This document shows positions 26,778-34,168 of a DNA stretch of 49,582 bases, piece after piece. Positions within the stretch are counted from its first letter, which is position 1; each line of letters opens with the position of its first letter. The position numbers and the translations under genes are program-made. The stretch covers positions 1-49,582 of the forward strand of contig JADMIJ010000022.1 of NCBI GenBank assembly GCA_015478655.1, read 5' to 3'. Below the pieces are notes generated by a model. The model was not told where the DNA came from. It was given only the letters and a program-made list of their open reading frames with translations, and made no database searches. Source of the DNA: Acidimicrobiales bacterium. GTDB taxonomy: Bacteria > Actinomycetota > Acidimicrobiia > Acidimicrobiales > RAAP-2.

Positions 26778-27251
26778 ATGAGTCCCGCAGAACCAACTCC
26801 GTCCGAGATGTCTCCGGTGCGCCTGAGCGCCGGACTGCCCGAGACGGTTCTGCCCGAGGAACCCGAGGTCGTCAGATCAGGGCTCGAGGCGGCCCTGGCC
26901 CAGCCCGGTGAGCGACGCCGGCACGCGGTGGCCGATGTGGTCCGATCGGAGCCGCGGTCCCTGGCTGCCTGGGCCGCTCTCGGGTCGCTGGCCCGAGATG
27001 ACGTGGAGGCGTACGCATGCTTCCGGGTGGGTTACCACCGCGGGCTCGATGCCCTCCGGGCCGCGGGTTGGAAGGGCTCGGGGCTGGTCACCTGGGAGCA
27101 TGAGTCCAACCGGGGATTCCTGCGGTGCCTCGACGGCCTGCGCTCCTCGTGCGGTGCCATCGGCGAGCACGCTGAGGAGGAGCGCTGTGTGCAGTTCCTG
27201 CGCCAGCTGGATCCGTCGTGGCGACCCGATCGGACGGGCATCCCGGCGTAG
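26778..27251 (+). CDS. DUF3151 domain-containing protein
   Basis: A 157-residue protein of the actinobacterial DUF3151 family, whose function is unknown. The core HAVADVVRSEPRSLAAWAAL, DDVEAYACFRVGYHRGLDAL, GWKGSGLVTWEHESNRGFLR and the end ERCVQFLRQLDPSWRP are hallmark segments. The predicted fold is all-helical. It is a stand-alone gene, divergent from the methyltransferase and followed 67 bp later by a lipoprotein gene on the same strand. ATG 26778 has a TACACT box seven bases upstream. A second in-frame ATG ten codons on is possible but less consistent with that box. Confidence 0.92.
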   Translation: MSPAEPTPSEMSPVRLSAGLPETVLPEEPEVVRSGLEAALAQPGERRRHAVADVVRSEPRSLAAWAALGSLARDDVEAYACFRVGYHRGLDALRAAGWKGSGLVTWEHESNRGFLRCLDGLRSSCGAIGEHAEEERCVQFLRQLDPSWRPDRTGIPA

Positions 27252-27318
27252 TGGGCCTGGACCTGCCGGACGCGGAGGGGACGAGGCCTGCTCCGGCGCC
27301 GGCACGGGCGAGTGCTCG

Positions 27319-27870
27319 TTGAGTGCTCGTGCTACGCCGGAGGCGTTTGCCAGATGGACGGGAGCGACGGCGCTGACCCTGGCGATCATCGTGGTCGGAG
27401 CATCGGCGCTAGCCGGATGCGCCGGCCAGGACCTGTCGGGACCGCCCGCAGCCAGGGTTTCGGCCTGGGTCTCCGGCGCGGGGGGCGGTGCGGCCATCGG
27501 CACCCTCCGGGTGGAGAGCCGCAACATCGACCTGGCCCTCTCCCGCCACGACCCAGCCGCCGCCATCAAGACAGTGTGTGCCCTGCTCACCAACGACGCC
27601 CAGACCGCCATCGGCAACCTACCGACGCCCGACCCGCAGTTGACCGACGACCTGAACCGAGCCTATGAAGACGCGGCCGCCGCCGGTGACGACTGCTACG
27701 CCGGCTCGTCGGGGGTCACCTCGCTCCTGCATCGATCGGCCGCCGAACGGTCCAAACTGATGCCGTTGCTCACTGCCGCCATCGACCGCATCGCCCAGAT
27801 CACCGGGCATGCGCCGTCCACCTCCACCACCCGGCCGGCAGCCGGTAGTGGCGACCCGTTTGCGAATTGA
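27319..27870 (+). CDS. Putative lipoprotein, function unknown
   Basis: A protein of about 183 residues with a lipoprotein signal peptide: a short basic lead (ARATPEAFARW), a hydrophobic core (ALTLAIIVVGASA) and the lipobox LAGC, so the mature protein should be acylated and anchored on the outer face of the membrane. The mature part is Ala/Asp-rich and mostly helical, with two further cysteines (TVCALL and DDCYAG) that could form a disulfide, and a Thr/Ser-rich tail. I recognise no family. The start is uncertain: no ATG or GTG lies in frame between the previous gene and the signal peptide, and TTG 27319 is the best fit. It follows DUF3151 on the same strand. Confidence 0.7.
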   Translation: MSARATPEAFARWTGATALTLAIIVVGASALAGCAGQDLSGPPAARVSAWVSGAGGGAAIGTLRVESRNIDLALSRHDPAAAIKTVCALLTNDAQTAIGNLPTPDPQLTDDLNRAYEDAAAAGDDCYAGSSGVTSLLHRSAAERSKLMPLLTAAIDRIAQITGHAPSTSTTRPAAGSGDPFAN

Positions 27871-27931
27871 CCTGCACCGCGATGGCCGAGTCCACACACC
27901 GCCACACCCAGCGGTCGGGGCCGGCCTAGGG

Positions 27932-28528
27932 ATGCCGAATGTGGCGGGGCCCGTCGGGCCCATCCCTGCGGGTCGCGATCCCGACTCGTACGATCGGCTC
28001 AGAAGGCGCGTGCTGTGGTCGCTCCCCACCGGACTGTTCGTGGTCGGAAGCCGGGCCGGTGATCGGCGCAACCTCATGACCTGCAACTGGGTGATGCAGA
28101 TCGCCATCGCACCCAAGTTGGTGGCGGTCTCGGTGGAGCGAGGGGCGGTGACCCGTCAGTTGATCGAAGCGGGTGGCGGCTTCTCGGTGAGTGTGCTGTC
28201 CCGCCAGGACCGGGCCGTGGTCCGCCGATTCGTCAAACCAGTGGACGCCGTGGTGGTGGATGCCGATGGGGCGGCGATCTCGCTGCAGGGGGAGTCCGTG
28301 CGCGAGGTGGCCGGAGGGCTCCCATGCCTCACGTCGGCGGTCGCATGGCTGTCCTGCGAGGTGCGGCGAACCTGTGATTGGGGCGACGGCACGGCCGAGG
28401 GTGGCGCCAGCCATGTCCTGTACGTCGGCGAGGTCGTCGATGCCGGCGAGAGCACCCCGTCGGTGCCGGGGCGTGAAGCCCCGGACATCCTCCGCATGGA
28501 GGACACCCGGATGAGCTACGGGGGATGA
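27932..28528 (+). CDS. Flavin reductase-like (FMN-binding split barrel) protein
   Basis: A 198-residue protein of the flavin reductase-like family, split-barrel proteins that bind FMN and reduce it or act as flavin-dependent partners. VLWSLPTGLFVVGSRAGDRR and NLMTCNWVMQIAIAPKLVAV correspond to the FMN phosphate loop and following strand; VERGAVTRQLIEAGGGFSVS and LPCLTSAVAWLSCEV are also typical. The presence of two cysteines in strands (TCNW, LPCLT) is unusual but not diagnostic. ATG 27932 begins just before the conserved domain; a frame-open extension upstream overlaps the lipoprotein gene and is unlikely. It is a single gene, convergent with the next small gene. Confidence 0.85.
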   Translation: MPNVAGPVGPIPAGRDPDSYDRLRRRVLWSLPTGLFVVGSRAGDRRNLMTCNWVMQIAIAPKLVAVSVERGAVTRQLIEAGGGFSVSVLSRQDRAVVRRFVKPVDAVVVDADGAAISLQGESVREVAGGLPCLTSAVAWLSCEVRRTCDWGDGTAEGGASHVLYVGEVVDAGESTPSVPGREAPDILRMEDTRMSYGG

Positions 28529-28558
28529 GCGAGGGATGAGCCTCGGTCTCCCGCCGGC

Positions 28559-28792
28559 TCAGCCGCCCGGAGGAGGGTCGGGCCGCAGATCGACCCGGAG
28601 GGTCAGGATCCCGTCCTCGATGCTGGGCTCGGCGTCGCCGAGCATGGCGAAGTCCATGAAGTCGGCCTGAGCCTGCTTCTTGAACCGCTCGCGATCGGGC
28701 CCCTCGATGGGCGGGAGGCCTCGGGATTTCACCGCATCGGCCCTGGCCCGGAAGCGCTCCACCATGGCCTGGGGGTCAAATTGATCGGGCAT
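28559..28792 (-). CDS. Small hypothetical protein
   Basis: A 77-residue, highly charged protein with no cysteines and no membrane segment. It has a helical first half (DPQAMVERFRARADAVKSRG) and a strand-like second half (SIEDGILTLRVDLRPDPPPGG). I recognise no domain. Evidence that it is real: normal codon use, a stop just before the flavin reductase gene's end region, and a TACCAT box six bases upstream of the ATG at 28792. Its product could act as an adaptor, but nothing supports a specific role. Confidence 0.6.
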   Translation of the reverse strand: MPDQFDPQAMVERFRARADAVKSRGLPPIEGPDRERFKKQAQADFMDFAMLGDAEPSIEDGILTLRVDLRPDPPPGG

Positions 28793-28798
28793 GGCCCG

Positions 28799-28804
28799 AT
28801 GGTA
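28799..28804 (-). promoter_or_regulatory. Candidate -10 box of the 77-residue protein gene (leaderless)
   Basis: TACCAT on the minus strand ends six bases before the ATG at 28792, with no ribosome site. Confidence 0.4.
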
Positions 28805-28843
28805 CCGGCGGAGGCGGTGTGCCACGAATGAGGTGTCCCGCAC

Positions 28844-28849
28844 TACACT
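28844..28849 (+). promoter_or_regulatory. Candidate -10 box of the zinc-ribbon gene
   Basis: TACACT lies about 85 bases upstream of the GTG at 28935. The intervening leader is GC-rich and can fold into a short hairpin near 28900-28920 (TGCC...GGCA), just before the AAGGAG ribosome site. This contrasts with the leaderless neighbours. Confidence 0.3.
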
Positions 28850-28934
28850 GGGGGCCATTGGTGATCGGTGGTCACCCCGGGTAACACCACAGACGGGGGC
28901 CGTGCCACCCCTGGTGGGGCAAGGAGTTGTTTCC

Positions 28935-29144
28935 GTGAAGAAGGGACGCCATCGCCGCTTCGAAGAAGCGCGGAGTTTGAAGCGGTCCGTCGCGACCGCC
29001 AACCGGAGTTGCCCCGAATGCGGGGCAGAGCCCGATGACAAGCACGCCTCGTGGTGCCTGGCCACGGAGGACGACTATGACGAGATCCTCGGAACCGCCC
29101 CCAAGGATCCCTCCTTCGCCGAGGACGACCCTCTCCGCGACTGA
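28935..29144 (+). CDS. Small zinc-ribbon-like protein
   Basis: A 69-residue protein with a basic N-terminus (MKKGRHRRFEEARSLKRSV), a CPECGAEPDDKHASWC segment giving a CxxC pair and a third cysteine with a nearby histidine, and an acidic C-terminus ending SFAEDDPLRD. The cysteine/histidine set suggests a single zinc-binding site. The GTG at 28935 has AAGGAG at a good distance (nine bases), so the start is well supported. The gene is short and alone between a divergent 77-residue gene and a convergent cysteine-rich protein gene. No family name can be given. Confidence 0.72.
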   Translation: MKKGRHRRFEEARSLKRSVATANRSCPECGAEPDDKHASWCLATEDDYDEILGTAPKDPSFAEDDPLRD

Positions 29145-29154
29145 CGATACTGCG

Positions 29155-29904
29155 TCAGCGGCGCACCGTCGGGTGGGGCAGCAGCGTCACCCGGGCCTTG
29201 GCGGAGGTCCGTTCGTCCAGATAGGACGCCAGCATTCGGTACACCTTCTTGCCGGCCATGGTCTCCAGTTCGGTCCGCATGCTCATGTACACCGGTTCGT
29301 GACCGACGAAGGCTTCGGGATCCTCGGTGCACCACCACGCGAAATCCTCGCCGCCTTCACCCCAATGGCGGCGATCCCACTGCCGGACGACCGACGTCAC
29401 ATGACCACCGGCCGAGGTCTCGTCCTCGCGCCGTAGCGGAAGTTGCCAGCACACCTCGGGCTTGAGCTCGACGTGGCTTCGTCCTTGGGCCTGGGCAGCC
29501 AGGTGAAGTGCGCATCCCGCACCGGCGGGAAAGCCCGGCCGATTGAGGAAGATGCAGGCGTCGTCGACCAGCCGGGTCCCGAGGTCGCCGCCGCTCAGCT
29601 TCTTCACCACGCCCTTCTGCCCCTGTTTGTGGAACTGCCAGAGGTCCGGGGTCAGGTCCTTGGCCGCCCGCTCGACGGTGCGGGCGTCCTTCTTGCCCGT
29701 GAAATGGGCACCGTAGGAACAGCATCCCTGGACGAGCTCCGGAGAGGGCCCAGTCAGGACCCCCTGGCACCCGTGCCCGAAGATGCAGGTCCAGGCACTG
29801 GTCAGAAACGTCACGTCGAAGAGCCAGGTGCGCTCCTCGCCGGGGTCGTCGAAGCTCACCCACTCGTGGGTATCCGGGGGAACGTGCTTGTGGGTTGGCG
29901 GCAC
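29155..29904 (-). CDS. Cysteine-rich protein, YkgJ/DUF3109-like (tentative)
   Basis: A 249-residue protein with at least seven cysteines. WTCIFGHGCQGVL, VQGCCSYGAHF, DDACIFLNRPGFPAGAGCAL, PEVCWQLPLRRED and AWWCTEDPEAF make a pattern reminiscent of YkgJ-like cysteine cluster proteins, which bind zinc or an Fe-S cluster. C-terminal RTELETMAGKKVYRML and the ending LPHPTVRR look helical. The GTG at 29904 lies 18 bases from the ATG of the divergent Nfu-type gene. That tight divergent arrangement with an iron-sulfur protein supports a metal-related role, but the family call is tentative. It ends ten bases after the convergent zinc-ribbon gene. Confidence 0.7.
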   Translation of the reverse strand: MPPTHKHVPPDTHEWVSFDDPGEERTWLFDVTFLTSAWTCIFGHGCQGVLTGPSPELVQGCCSYGAHFTGKKDARTVERAAKDLTPDLWQFHKQGQKGVVKKLSGGDLGTRLVDDACIFLNRPGFPAGAGCALHLAAQAQGRSHVELKPEVCWQLPLRREDETSAGGHVTSVVRQWDRRHWGEGGEDFAWWCTEDPEAFVGHEPVYMSMRTELETMAGKKVYRMLASYLDERTSAKARVTLLPHPTVRR

Positions 29905-29909
29905 GCCCT

Positions 29910-29915
29910 TATGAT
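29910..29915 (+). promoter_or_regulatory. Candidate promoter of the Nfu-type gene (leaderless)
   Basis: TATGAT ends seven bases before the ATG at 29923, and TTGTGG lies 16 bases upstream as a possible -35 (29888-29893). The -35 falls inside the coding start of the divergent cysteine-rich gene. Confidence 0.5.
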
Positions 29916-29922
29916 GACAGGC

Positions 29923-30576
29923 ATGAGTGAAGACCGTGAGGACATCCGTCCGGTGCTGACCGTCACCCCCGGCGCCAGGGCAACCGTGCTCGAGGTGCTG
30001 GCCAACGAGTCCGAGTCGGACACGCTGGCCCTCTGGCTCGAGATCAGCGGCGAGAGCAACGGGGCCTACGCCTACGACATGTACTTCCAGGCGCTGTCGG
30101 ACGCCACCGGTGGCGATGTCGTGCAGCACGACGACGAGCTGCCCATCGTGGTCCCTCAGGCCAGCGTCGAGCGCCTCCAGGGCGCGACCTTGGATTTCGT
30201 CACCGACGCAACCGGTGAGGGCGGTCTGGTGATCGTCAACCCCAACACCCCGCCGACCCCCACCTTGCGAGGCCTCGGCTCCGCCCCCGAAGTGGACCTG
30301 TCGGACCCGCTGGCCCAGCGGGTCGTCTCGGTGCTCGAGGAGCAGGTGAATCCGAGCATCGCCGCCCATGGCGGTCGCGCCGATCTGGTGGCCGTCGAGG
30401 ATGCCTCGGTGTACCTGCGGCTCAGTGGGGGTTGCCAGGGATGCGGGATGGCCAAGGCCACCCTGTCCCAGGGCATCGAAGTCATCCTCCGGGAGGCCAT
30501 CCCCGAACTCGCCAACATCGTGGACGTCACCGACCACGCCGACGGGACCAACCCGTACTACGAGCCGGCTCTCTAG
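29923..30576 (+). CDS. NfuA-like Fe-S biogenesis protein (degenerate HesB domain plus NifU C-terminal domain)
   Basis: A 217-residue protein that delivers iron-sulfur clusters. The N-terminal part (about 1-115) resembles an A-type/HesB domain lacking its cysteines: VTPGARATVLEVLANE, LALWLEISGESNGAYAYDMY and DELPIVVPQASVERLQGATL. The C-terminal part is a NifU domain with VLEEQVNPSIAAHGGRADLV and SGGCQGCGMAKATL, the CxxC cluster site. The layout equals that of NfuA. The ATG at 29923 is chosen because TATGAT lies seven bases upstream; two earlier in-frame ATGs at 29911 and 29914 fall in that box. Its divergent neighbour is cysteine-rich, so the pair may share iron or redox control. Confidence 0.93.
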   Translation: MSEDREDIRPVLTVTPGARATVLEVLANESESDTLALWLEISGESNGAYAYDMYFQALSDATGGDVVQHDDELPIVVPQASVERLQGATLDFVTDATGEGGLVIVNPNTPPTPTLRGLGSAPEVDLSDPLAQRVVSVLEEQVNPSIAAHGGRADLVAVEDASVYLRLSGGCQGCGMAKATLSQGIEVILREAIPELANIVDVTDHADGTNPYYEPAL

Positions 30577-30625
30577 CCGCCCCCCCACCCGGGCGCCACG
30601 CCCTCATCACGGCGGGGCGGTGCGG

Positions 30626-31369
30626 TCAGGGCTCGGGCTGGGCGAGACGACCGCCGAACCAGTTCAAGGTCCGCCTCCAGGCGTCGGCCGCGGCTTCGGC
30701 GGAGTAGGAGGGACGGACGTCACAGTGGAACCCGTGGTCGGCCTCTGCATAGCGCACGACGGTGGTGTCGACCCGAGCCTCGGAGGACAGCCGCTCCCGT
30801 AGGACCTCGACGTCCTCTTCGGGGATGCTGAGATCAGCATCCCCGAAGAGGCCGAGCCACGGGGTGGCCATCCCGGGGATCAGACCCAGCAGCGAGTCCA
30901 TGTTGGCGCTTCGGCCGGTGACGATGGCGCCGCCGTAGAAGCCGACCGCGGCACCCAGGGCCATGGTCCCGGCCACGAGGAAGCTGGAGCGTCCTCCCAT
31001 GCAGAAGCCCACGACCCCGATCTGACCGGTTGACCAGCGGGCCTCGTGCAGCCGCGAGACCACCGCTTCGACGTCGGCGATGACCCGCTTGTCGGTGACC
31101 GCCTGCATGTGGGGTATGACCGCCGCGACGTTGTCGTAGGCGATGGTCGGCGATCCCGTCCGGTGGAAGAGGTAGGGCGCCACGGCGTGGTAGCCGGCGC
31201 CCGCCAATCGCCTCGTCACGTCCTCGATGTGGGCGTTCACACCGAAGGCCTCCTGGAGGACGACGACGGCCCCGCGGGTCGGCGGGCCGTTCCGATCGGG
31301 GATGGCCTCGTAGCACGACATGGGCCCGTCGGCGCCTGCCAGGTCGAAGGTGCGTGTCTCCACGGGCAC
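30626..31369 (-). CDS. Dienelactone hydrolase family protein
   Basis: A 247-residue alpha/beta hydrolase of the dienelactone hydrolase family, which in degradation pathways opens dienelactone rings but has many other substrates. VVVLQEAFGVNAHIEDVTR, GVVGFCMGGRSSFLVA with the nucleophilic cysteine, LFGDADLSIPEEDVEVL with the acid, and ADHGFHCDVRPSYS with the histidine form a complete triad. There is no signal peptide. No aromatic-degradation gene is adjacent, so the substrate is unclear. The start is GTG at 31369; no ribosome site is seen. It is divergent from the prepilin peptidase gene with 44 bp between them. Confidence 0.92.
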   Translation of the reverse strand: MPVETRTFDLAGADGPMSCYEAIPDRNGPPTRGAVVVLQEAFGVNAHIEDVTRRLAGAGYHAVAPYLFHRTGSPTIAYDNVAAVIPHMQAVTDKRVIADVEAVVSRLHEARWSTGQIGVVGFCMGGRSSFLVAGTMALGAAVGFYGGAIVTGRSANMDSLLGLIPGMATPWLGLFGDADLSIPEEDVEVLRERLSSEARVDTTVVRYAEADHGFHCDVRPSYSAEAAADAWRRTLNWFGGRLAQPEP

Positions 31370-31400
31370 AACGATGCCCGTCGGGGCGGTGCCCGTCCAG

Positions 31401-31406
31401 TACGTT
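31401..31406 (+). promoter_or_regulatory. Candidate -10 box of the prepilin peptidase gene (leaderless)
   Basis: TACGTT ends seven bases before the GTG at 31414. It supports this GTG as the start. Confidence 0.4.
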
Positions 31407-31413
31407 GCGGAGC

Positions 31414-32271
31414 GTGGACACGCTGCTGGTAGCCGGAACAGCTGTCGCCGGCCTCTTCATCGGCGGGGCCCTTGACCCGATCGGCCAGCGTCTCGCCGAA
31501 CGCAGTCGGATCGACGACGAGCGTCGTCGGGCCCAGCGGCAGGAGGCGGTCGAGGGTCAGGGTGCCGGGGACGACGGGTTGGCTCCGGCGGTCGATCGAA
31601 CGGGGGGCGCTACGGGTCAGTCACAGACGCCGGCGGAACAGGAGGCTGCCGCTGATGCCGAAGCAGCCGACCGGACGGTGCGAAACCTGGTGCCGGCAGG
31701 TCGCGCCCCGGTCCGGACCCTGGTGGCAGCCGCGTGCACCAGTGCGCTCCTGGGGGCGGCCGCCGCCCATTTCGGACGAGATCTGATCCTCGCCCCGTTT
31801 TGCGTGTTTCTCGCCATGCTGGTGGTCGTCGCGGTCACCGACCTCTCCCATCGACTGGTTCCGCGCCGGATCGTCTACTCGGCCATGGCCTTGATCGTCC
31901 CGCTGCTGGTGGTGGCGGCGGCTGTCGATCACCGGTGGCACAGCCTCACCGGGTCGGTCATTGCCGGCGCAGTTGCCTTCGGCTTCTTCTTCGCCATCTG
32001 GTGGTTCATCCCGCGGGGCATGGGATTCGGCGATGTGCGGTTGGCGGGGGCCATCGGGCTCACCGTCGGGTATTTGAGCCTGCTGCACGCCTATGTGGCT
32101 TTTCTGGCCGGCTTCGTGGCGGGAATGCTCTTCGGTCTCGTGATGATGGTGGTCTCGGCATCCGGCCGCAAGACCCGGATCCCATTCGCCCCGTCGCTCG
32201 CCGCCGGAGCGGTGATCGGCCTCTTCTGGGGTGGCCATGTCGCCCACAGCCTCTTCCCCGTGGGGACTTGA
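31414..32271 (+). CDS. A24 family prepilin peptidase lacking the cysteine/methylase domain
   Basis: A 285-residue integral membrane aspartic protease that cleaves prepilin-like leaders. Catalytic aspartates are in VTDLSHRLVPRRIVYS and MGFGDVRLAGAIGL (GxGD-type). Several hydrophobic helices follow (about 105-285). Residues 1-100 begin with a helix (LLVAGTAVAGLFIGGALDPI), reminiscent of the GSFLN start of the full-length enzyme, but the zinc-binding CxxC pair and methylase segment are replaced by a charged Gln/Glu/Ala-rich linker. The protein therefore probably cleaves but does not methylate. It is the first gene of the run leading into aroC. No pilin gene is in view. Confidence 0.88.
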   Translation: MDTLLVAGTAVAGLFIGGALDPIGQRLAERSRIDDERRRAQRQEAVEGQGAGDDGLAPAVDRTGGATGQSQTPAEQEAAADAEAADRTVRNLVPAGRAPVRTLVAAACTSALLGAAAAHFGRDLILAPFCVFLAMLVVVAVTDLSHRLVPRRIVYSAMALIVPLLVVAAAVDHRWHSLTGSVIAGAVAFGFFFAIWWFIPRGMGFGDVRLAGAIGLTVGYLSLLHAYVAFLAGFVAGMLFGLVMMVVSASGRKTRIPFAPSLAAGAVIGLFWGGHVAHSLFPVGT

Positions 32272-32381
32272 ACGGGAGCCACGTCGGCGATGCGTCGCCG
32301 AGACCCGAGGCGGGGACGGACGGGGTGCCTGACGCCGGCCGCGCCAGTGGGTGCCCAGGGGGGCGCACTGCCGGCCCCGAG

Positions 32382-32387
32382 TAGATT
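32382..32387 (+). promoter_or_regulatory. Candidate -10 box of the aro operon (leaderless aroC)
   Basis: TAGATT ends seven bases before the aroC ATG at 32395. The preceding 120 bp after the peptidase gene contains nothing else I recognise. Confidence 0.5.
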
Positions 32388-32394
32388 TGATCCG

Positions 32395-33633
32395 ATGCTG
32401 CGCTACCTCACCGCCGGTGAATCCCATGGACGCGCCCTGGTGGTCATCGTGGAGGGCATGCCGGCCGGGCTGCTGGTGACCGTTGAGGATGTCCAGCGGG
32501 GCCTGGCCCGTAGGCGGCTGGGCTTCGGTCGCGGGCCCAGGATGCGGTTCGAGGCCGATGAGGTGAGCCTGGTGGGCGGTATCCGCCACGGCCGGACGCT
32601 CGGCTCTCCGATCGCCATCGAGATCGCCAACACCGAGTGGCCCAAGTGGGAGACCGAGATGTCACCCGCCCCTGGCCTTCCATCGAAGGTGCTCACCCAG
32701 CCCCGGCCCGGTCACGCCGACCTCCCCGGCATGCTCAAGTACGGGCTCGACGACGCCCGGGACGTGCTCGAACGGGCCTCGGCCCGCGAGACGGCGGCGA
32801 GGGTGGCGGCCGGCATCTTGGCCAAGTTGCTGTTGGGCCAGATCGGGGTCGACGTCCTCAGCCACATCGTCCAACTCGGTCCCGAGCGGGCCGACGCCGG
32901 GCTGCTCCCCACCGTGGAGGAACTCCTCAGGGCCGACGACTCGCCGGTGCGTTGCTGTGATCCCGTTGCGGAGGGTCGGATGATCGCCGCGGTGAAGGCG
33001 GCGGCCAAAGACGGAGATTCGCTCGGCGGTGTGGCCGAGGTCATTGCCTACGGCGTGCCGGTGGGCCTCGGGAGCCACGTGCACTGGGACCGTCGTCTCG
33101 ATGCTCTGCTGGCTCAGGCGTTGATGAGCATCCAGGCCATCAAGGCGGTGGAGCTCGGCGACGGCAACGAGTTGGCCGCTCGACGGGGCTCGGAGGCACA
33201 CGACGCCATCCGGGTGGCGGAGGGCGGCGCCGACGGATCGGGCGATGGTGCCGCCGGAGTCCTGGGCGGGGGCTACGTGAGGGACACCCATCACGCCGGT
33301 GGTGTGGAGGGCGGCATCTCCACCGGTTCGCCCATCGTGGCGCGTGCCTCCATGAAGCCGCTGGCCACGCTCAATCGGCCCACCCTCGGAACCGTGGACG
33401 TGGTCTCCAAGGAAGCCACCGTCTCCTTCAAGGAGCGCACCGATGTGACGGCCGTGCCGGCCATGGGCGTGGTGGCCGAGACCATGGTGGCTCTGGTCCT
33501 CGCCTCCGAGGCGCTCCGGAAATTCGGTGGCGATTCGGTCGAGGAGTTCCGGCGCAACCGCCTCGGATACCTGGCGGCGCTGGGCCAGACGCCGTCCGCC
33601 GCGGCCCCGCCGGCGTCGGCGATCGATGGTTGA
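32395..33633 (+). CDS. aroC: Chorismate synthase
   Basis: A 412-residue FMN-dependent enzyme that converts EPSP to chorismate, the last shikimate step. MLRYLTAGESHGRALVVIVE is the classic opening; RPGHADLPGMLKYG, ASARETAARVAAGILAK and GGVEGGISTGSPIVARASMKP are conserved signatures, and IKAVELGDG sits as expected. The ATG at 32395 fits both the family start and the upstream TAGATT box. Its TGA at 33631-33633 lies inside the first codons of aroK (8-bp overlap), so aroC leads a coupled aro operon: aroC-aroK-aroB-aroQ, then the M24 peptidase and efp, each overlapping the previous stop. The tail after residue 390 is Ala/Pro-rich and variable. Confidence 0.98.
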   Translation: MLRYLTAGESHGRALVVIVEGMPAGLLVTVEDVQRGLARRRLGFGRGPRMRFEADEVSLVGGIRHGRTLGSPIAIEIANTEWPKWETEMSPAPGLPSKVLTQPRPGHADLPGMLKYGLDDARDVLERASARETAARVAAGILAKLLLGQIGVDVLSHIVQLGPERADAGLLPTVEELLRADDSPVRCCDPVAEGRMIAAVKAAAKDGDSLGGVAEVIAYGVPVGLGSHVHWDRRLDALLAQALMSIQAIKAVELGDGNELAARRGSEAHDAIRVAEGGADGSGDGAAGVLGGGYVRDTHHAGGVEGGISTGSPIVARASMKPLATLNRPTLGTVDVVSKEATVSFKERTDVTAVPAMGVVAETMVALVLASEALRKFGGDSVEEFRRNRLGYLAALGQTPSAAAPPASAIDG

Positions 33634-34168
33634 CCGGCTGATCCTGGTGGGCATGATGGGCGCCGGCAAGACCACCGTGGGCCGCCTGCTGTCCGAGCGG
33701 CTCGGGTGGGACTACCTGGACTCCGATGCCCAGGTGGCGGCCCACACCGGCCGGACCGTCCCCGAGCTCTTCGCTGAGCGCGGCGAGGCGGCGTTCCGAG
33801 CCGTGGAATCCCGGGTACTGGCCGCGGCCCTGTCCGGGACCGCCCCAGTGGTGGTGTCGGCCGCCGGCGGGGTCGTCCTGTCGGAATCGAATCGGGACCT
33901 CCTGGTCCGGTCGGGGACGGTGGTGTGGCTGCGTGCCCATCCTCGGGTCCTGGCCCGTCGGGTCGGAGCAGGAGCGGGGAGACCGCTCCTGGATGGCGAC
34001 CCTGCCACCGCGCTCCTCGGTCTCGACGAGGTCCGACGGCCGCTGTACGCGTCGGTGGCTGCCGTCACCGTGGACGTCGACGACCTCTCGCCGTCTCAGG
34101 TGGTCGACCGGGTGCTGGGTGATCGGGTGCTGGCGGAGGCCGGCATCGGGCCCGGGGGAATCGGATGA
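33626..34168 (+). CDS. aroK: Shikimate kinase
   Basis: A 180-residue P-loop kinase phosphorylating shikimate. LVGMMGAGKTTVGRLLSERL is the Walker A loop, YLDSDAQVAAHTG the shikimate-binding aspartates, FAERGEAAFRAVESRVL the ERGE-type arginine, and VVSAAGGVVLSESNRDLL the glycine-rich binding loop. The ATG at 33626 overlaps the aroC end by eight bases and the TGA overlaps the aroB start by four bases (ATGA). Length is standard for bacterial AroK. Expression is presumably coupled to aroC and aroB; no separate promoter is seen. Confidence 0.97.
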   Translation: MVDRLILVGMMGAGKTTVGRLLSERLGWDYLDSDAQVAAHTGRTVPELFAERGEAAFRAVESRVLAAALSGTAPVVVSAAGGVVLSESNRDLLVRSGTVVWLRAHPRVLARRVGAGAGRPLLDGDPATALLGLDEVRRPLYASVAAVTVDVDDLSPSQVVDRVLGDRVLAEAGIGPGGIG

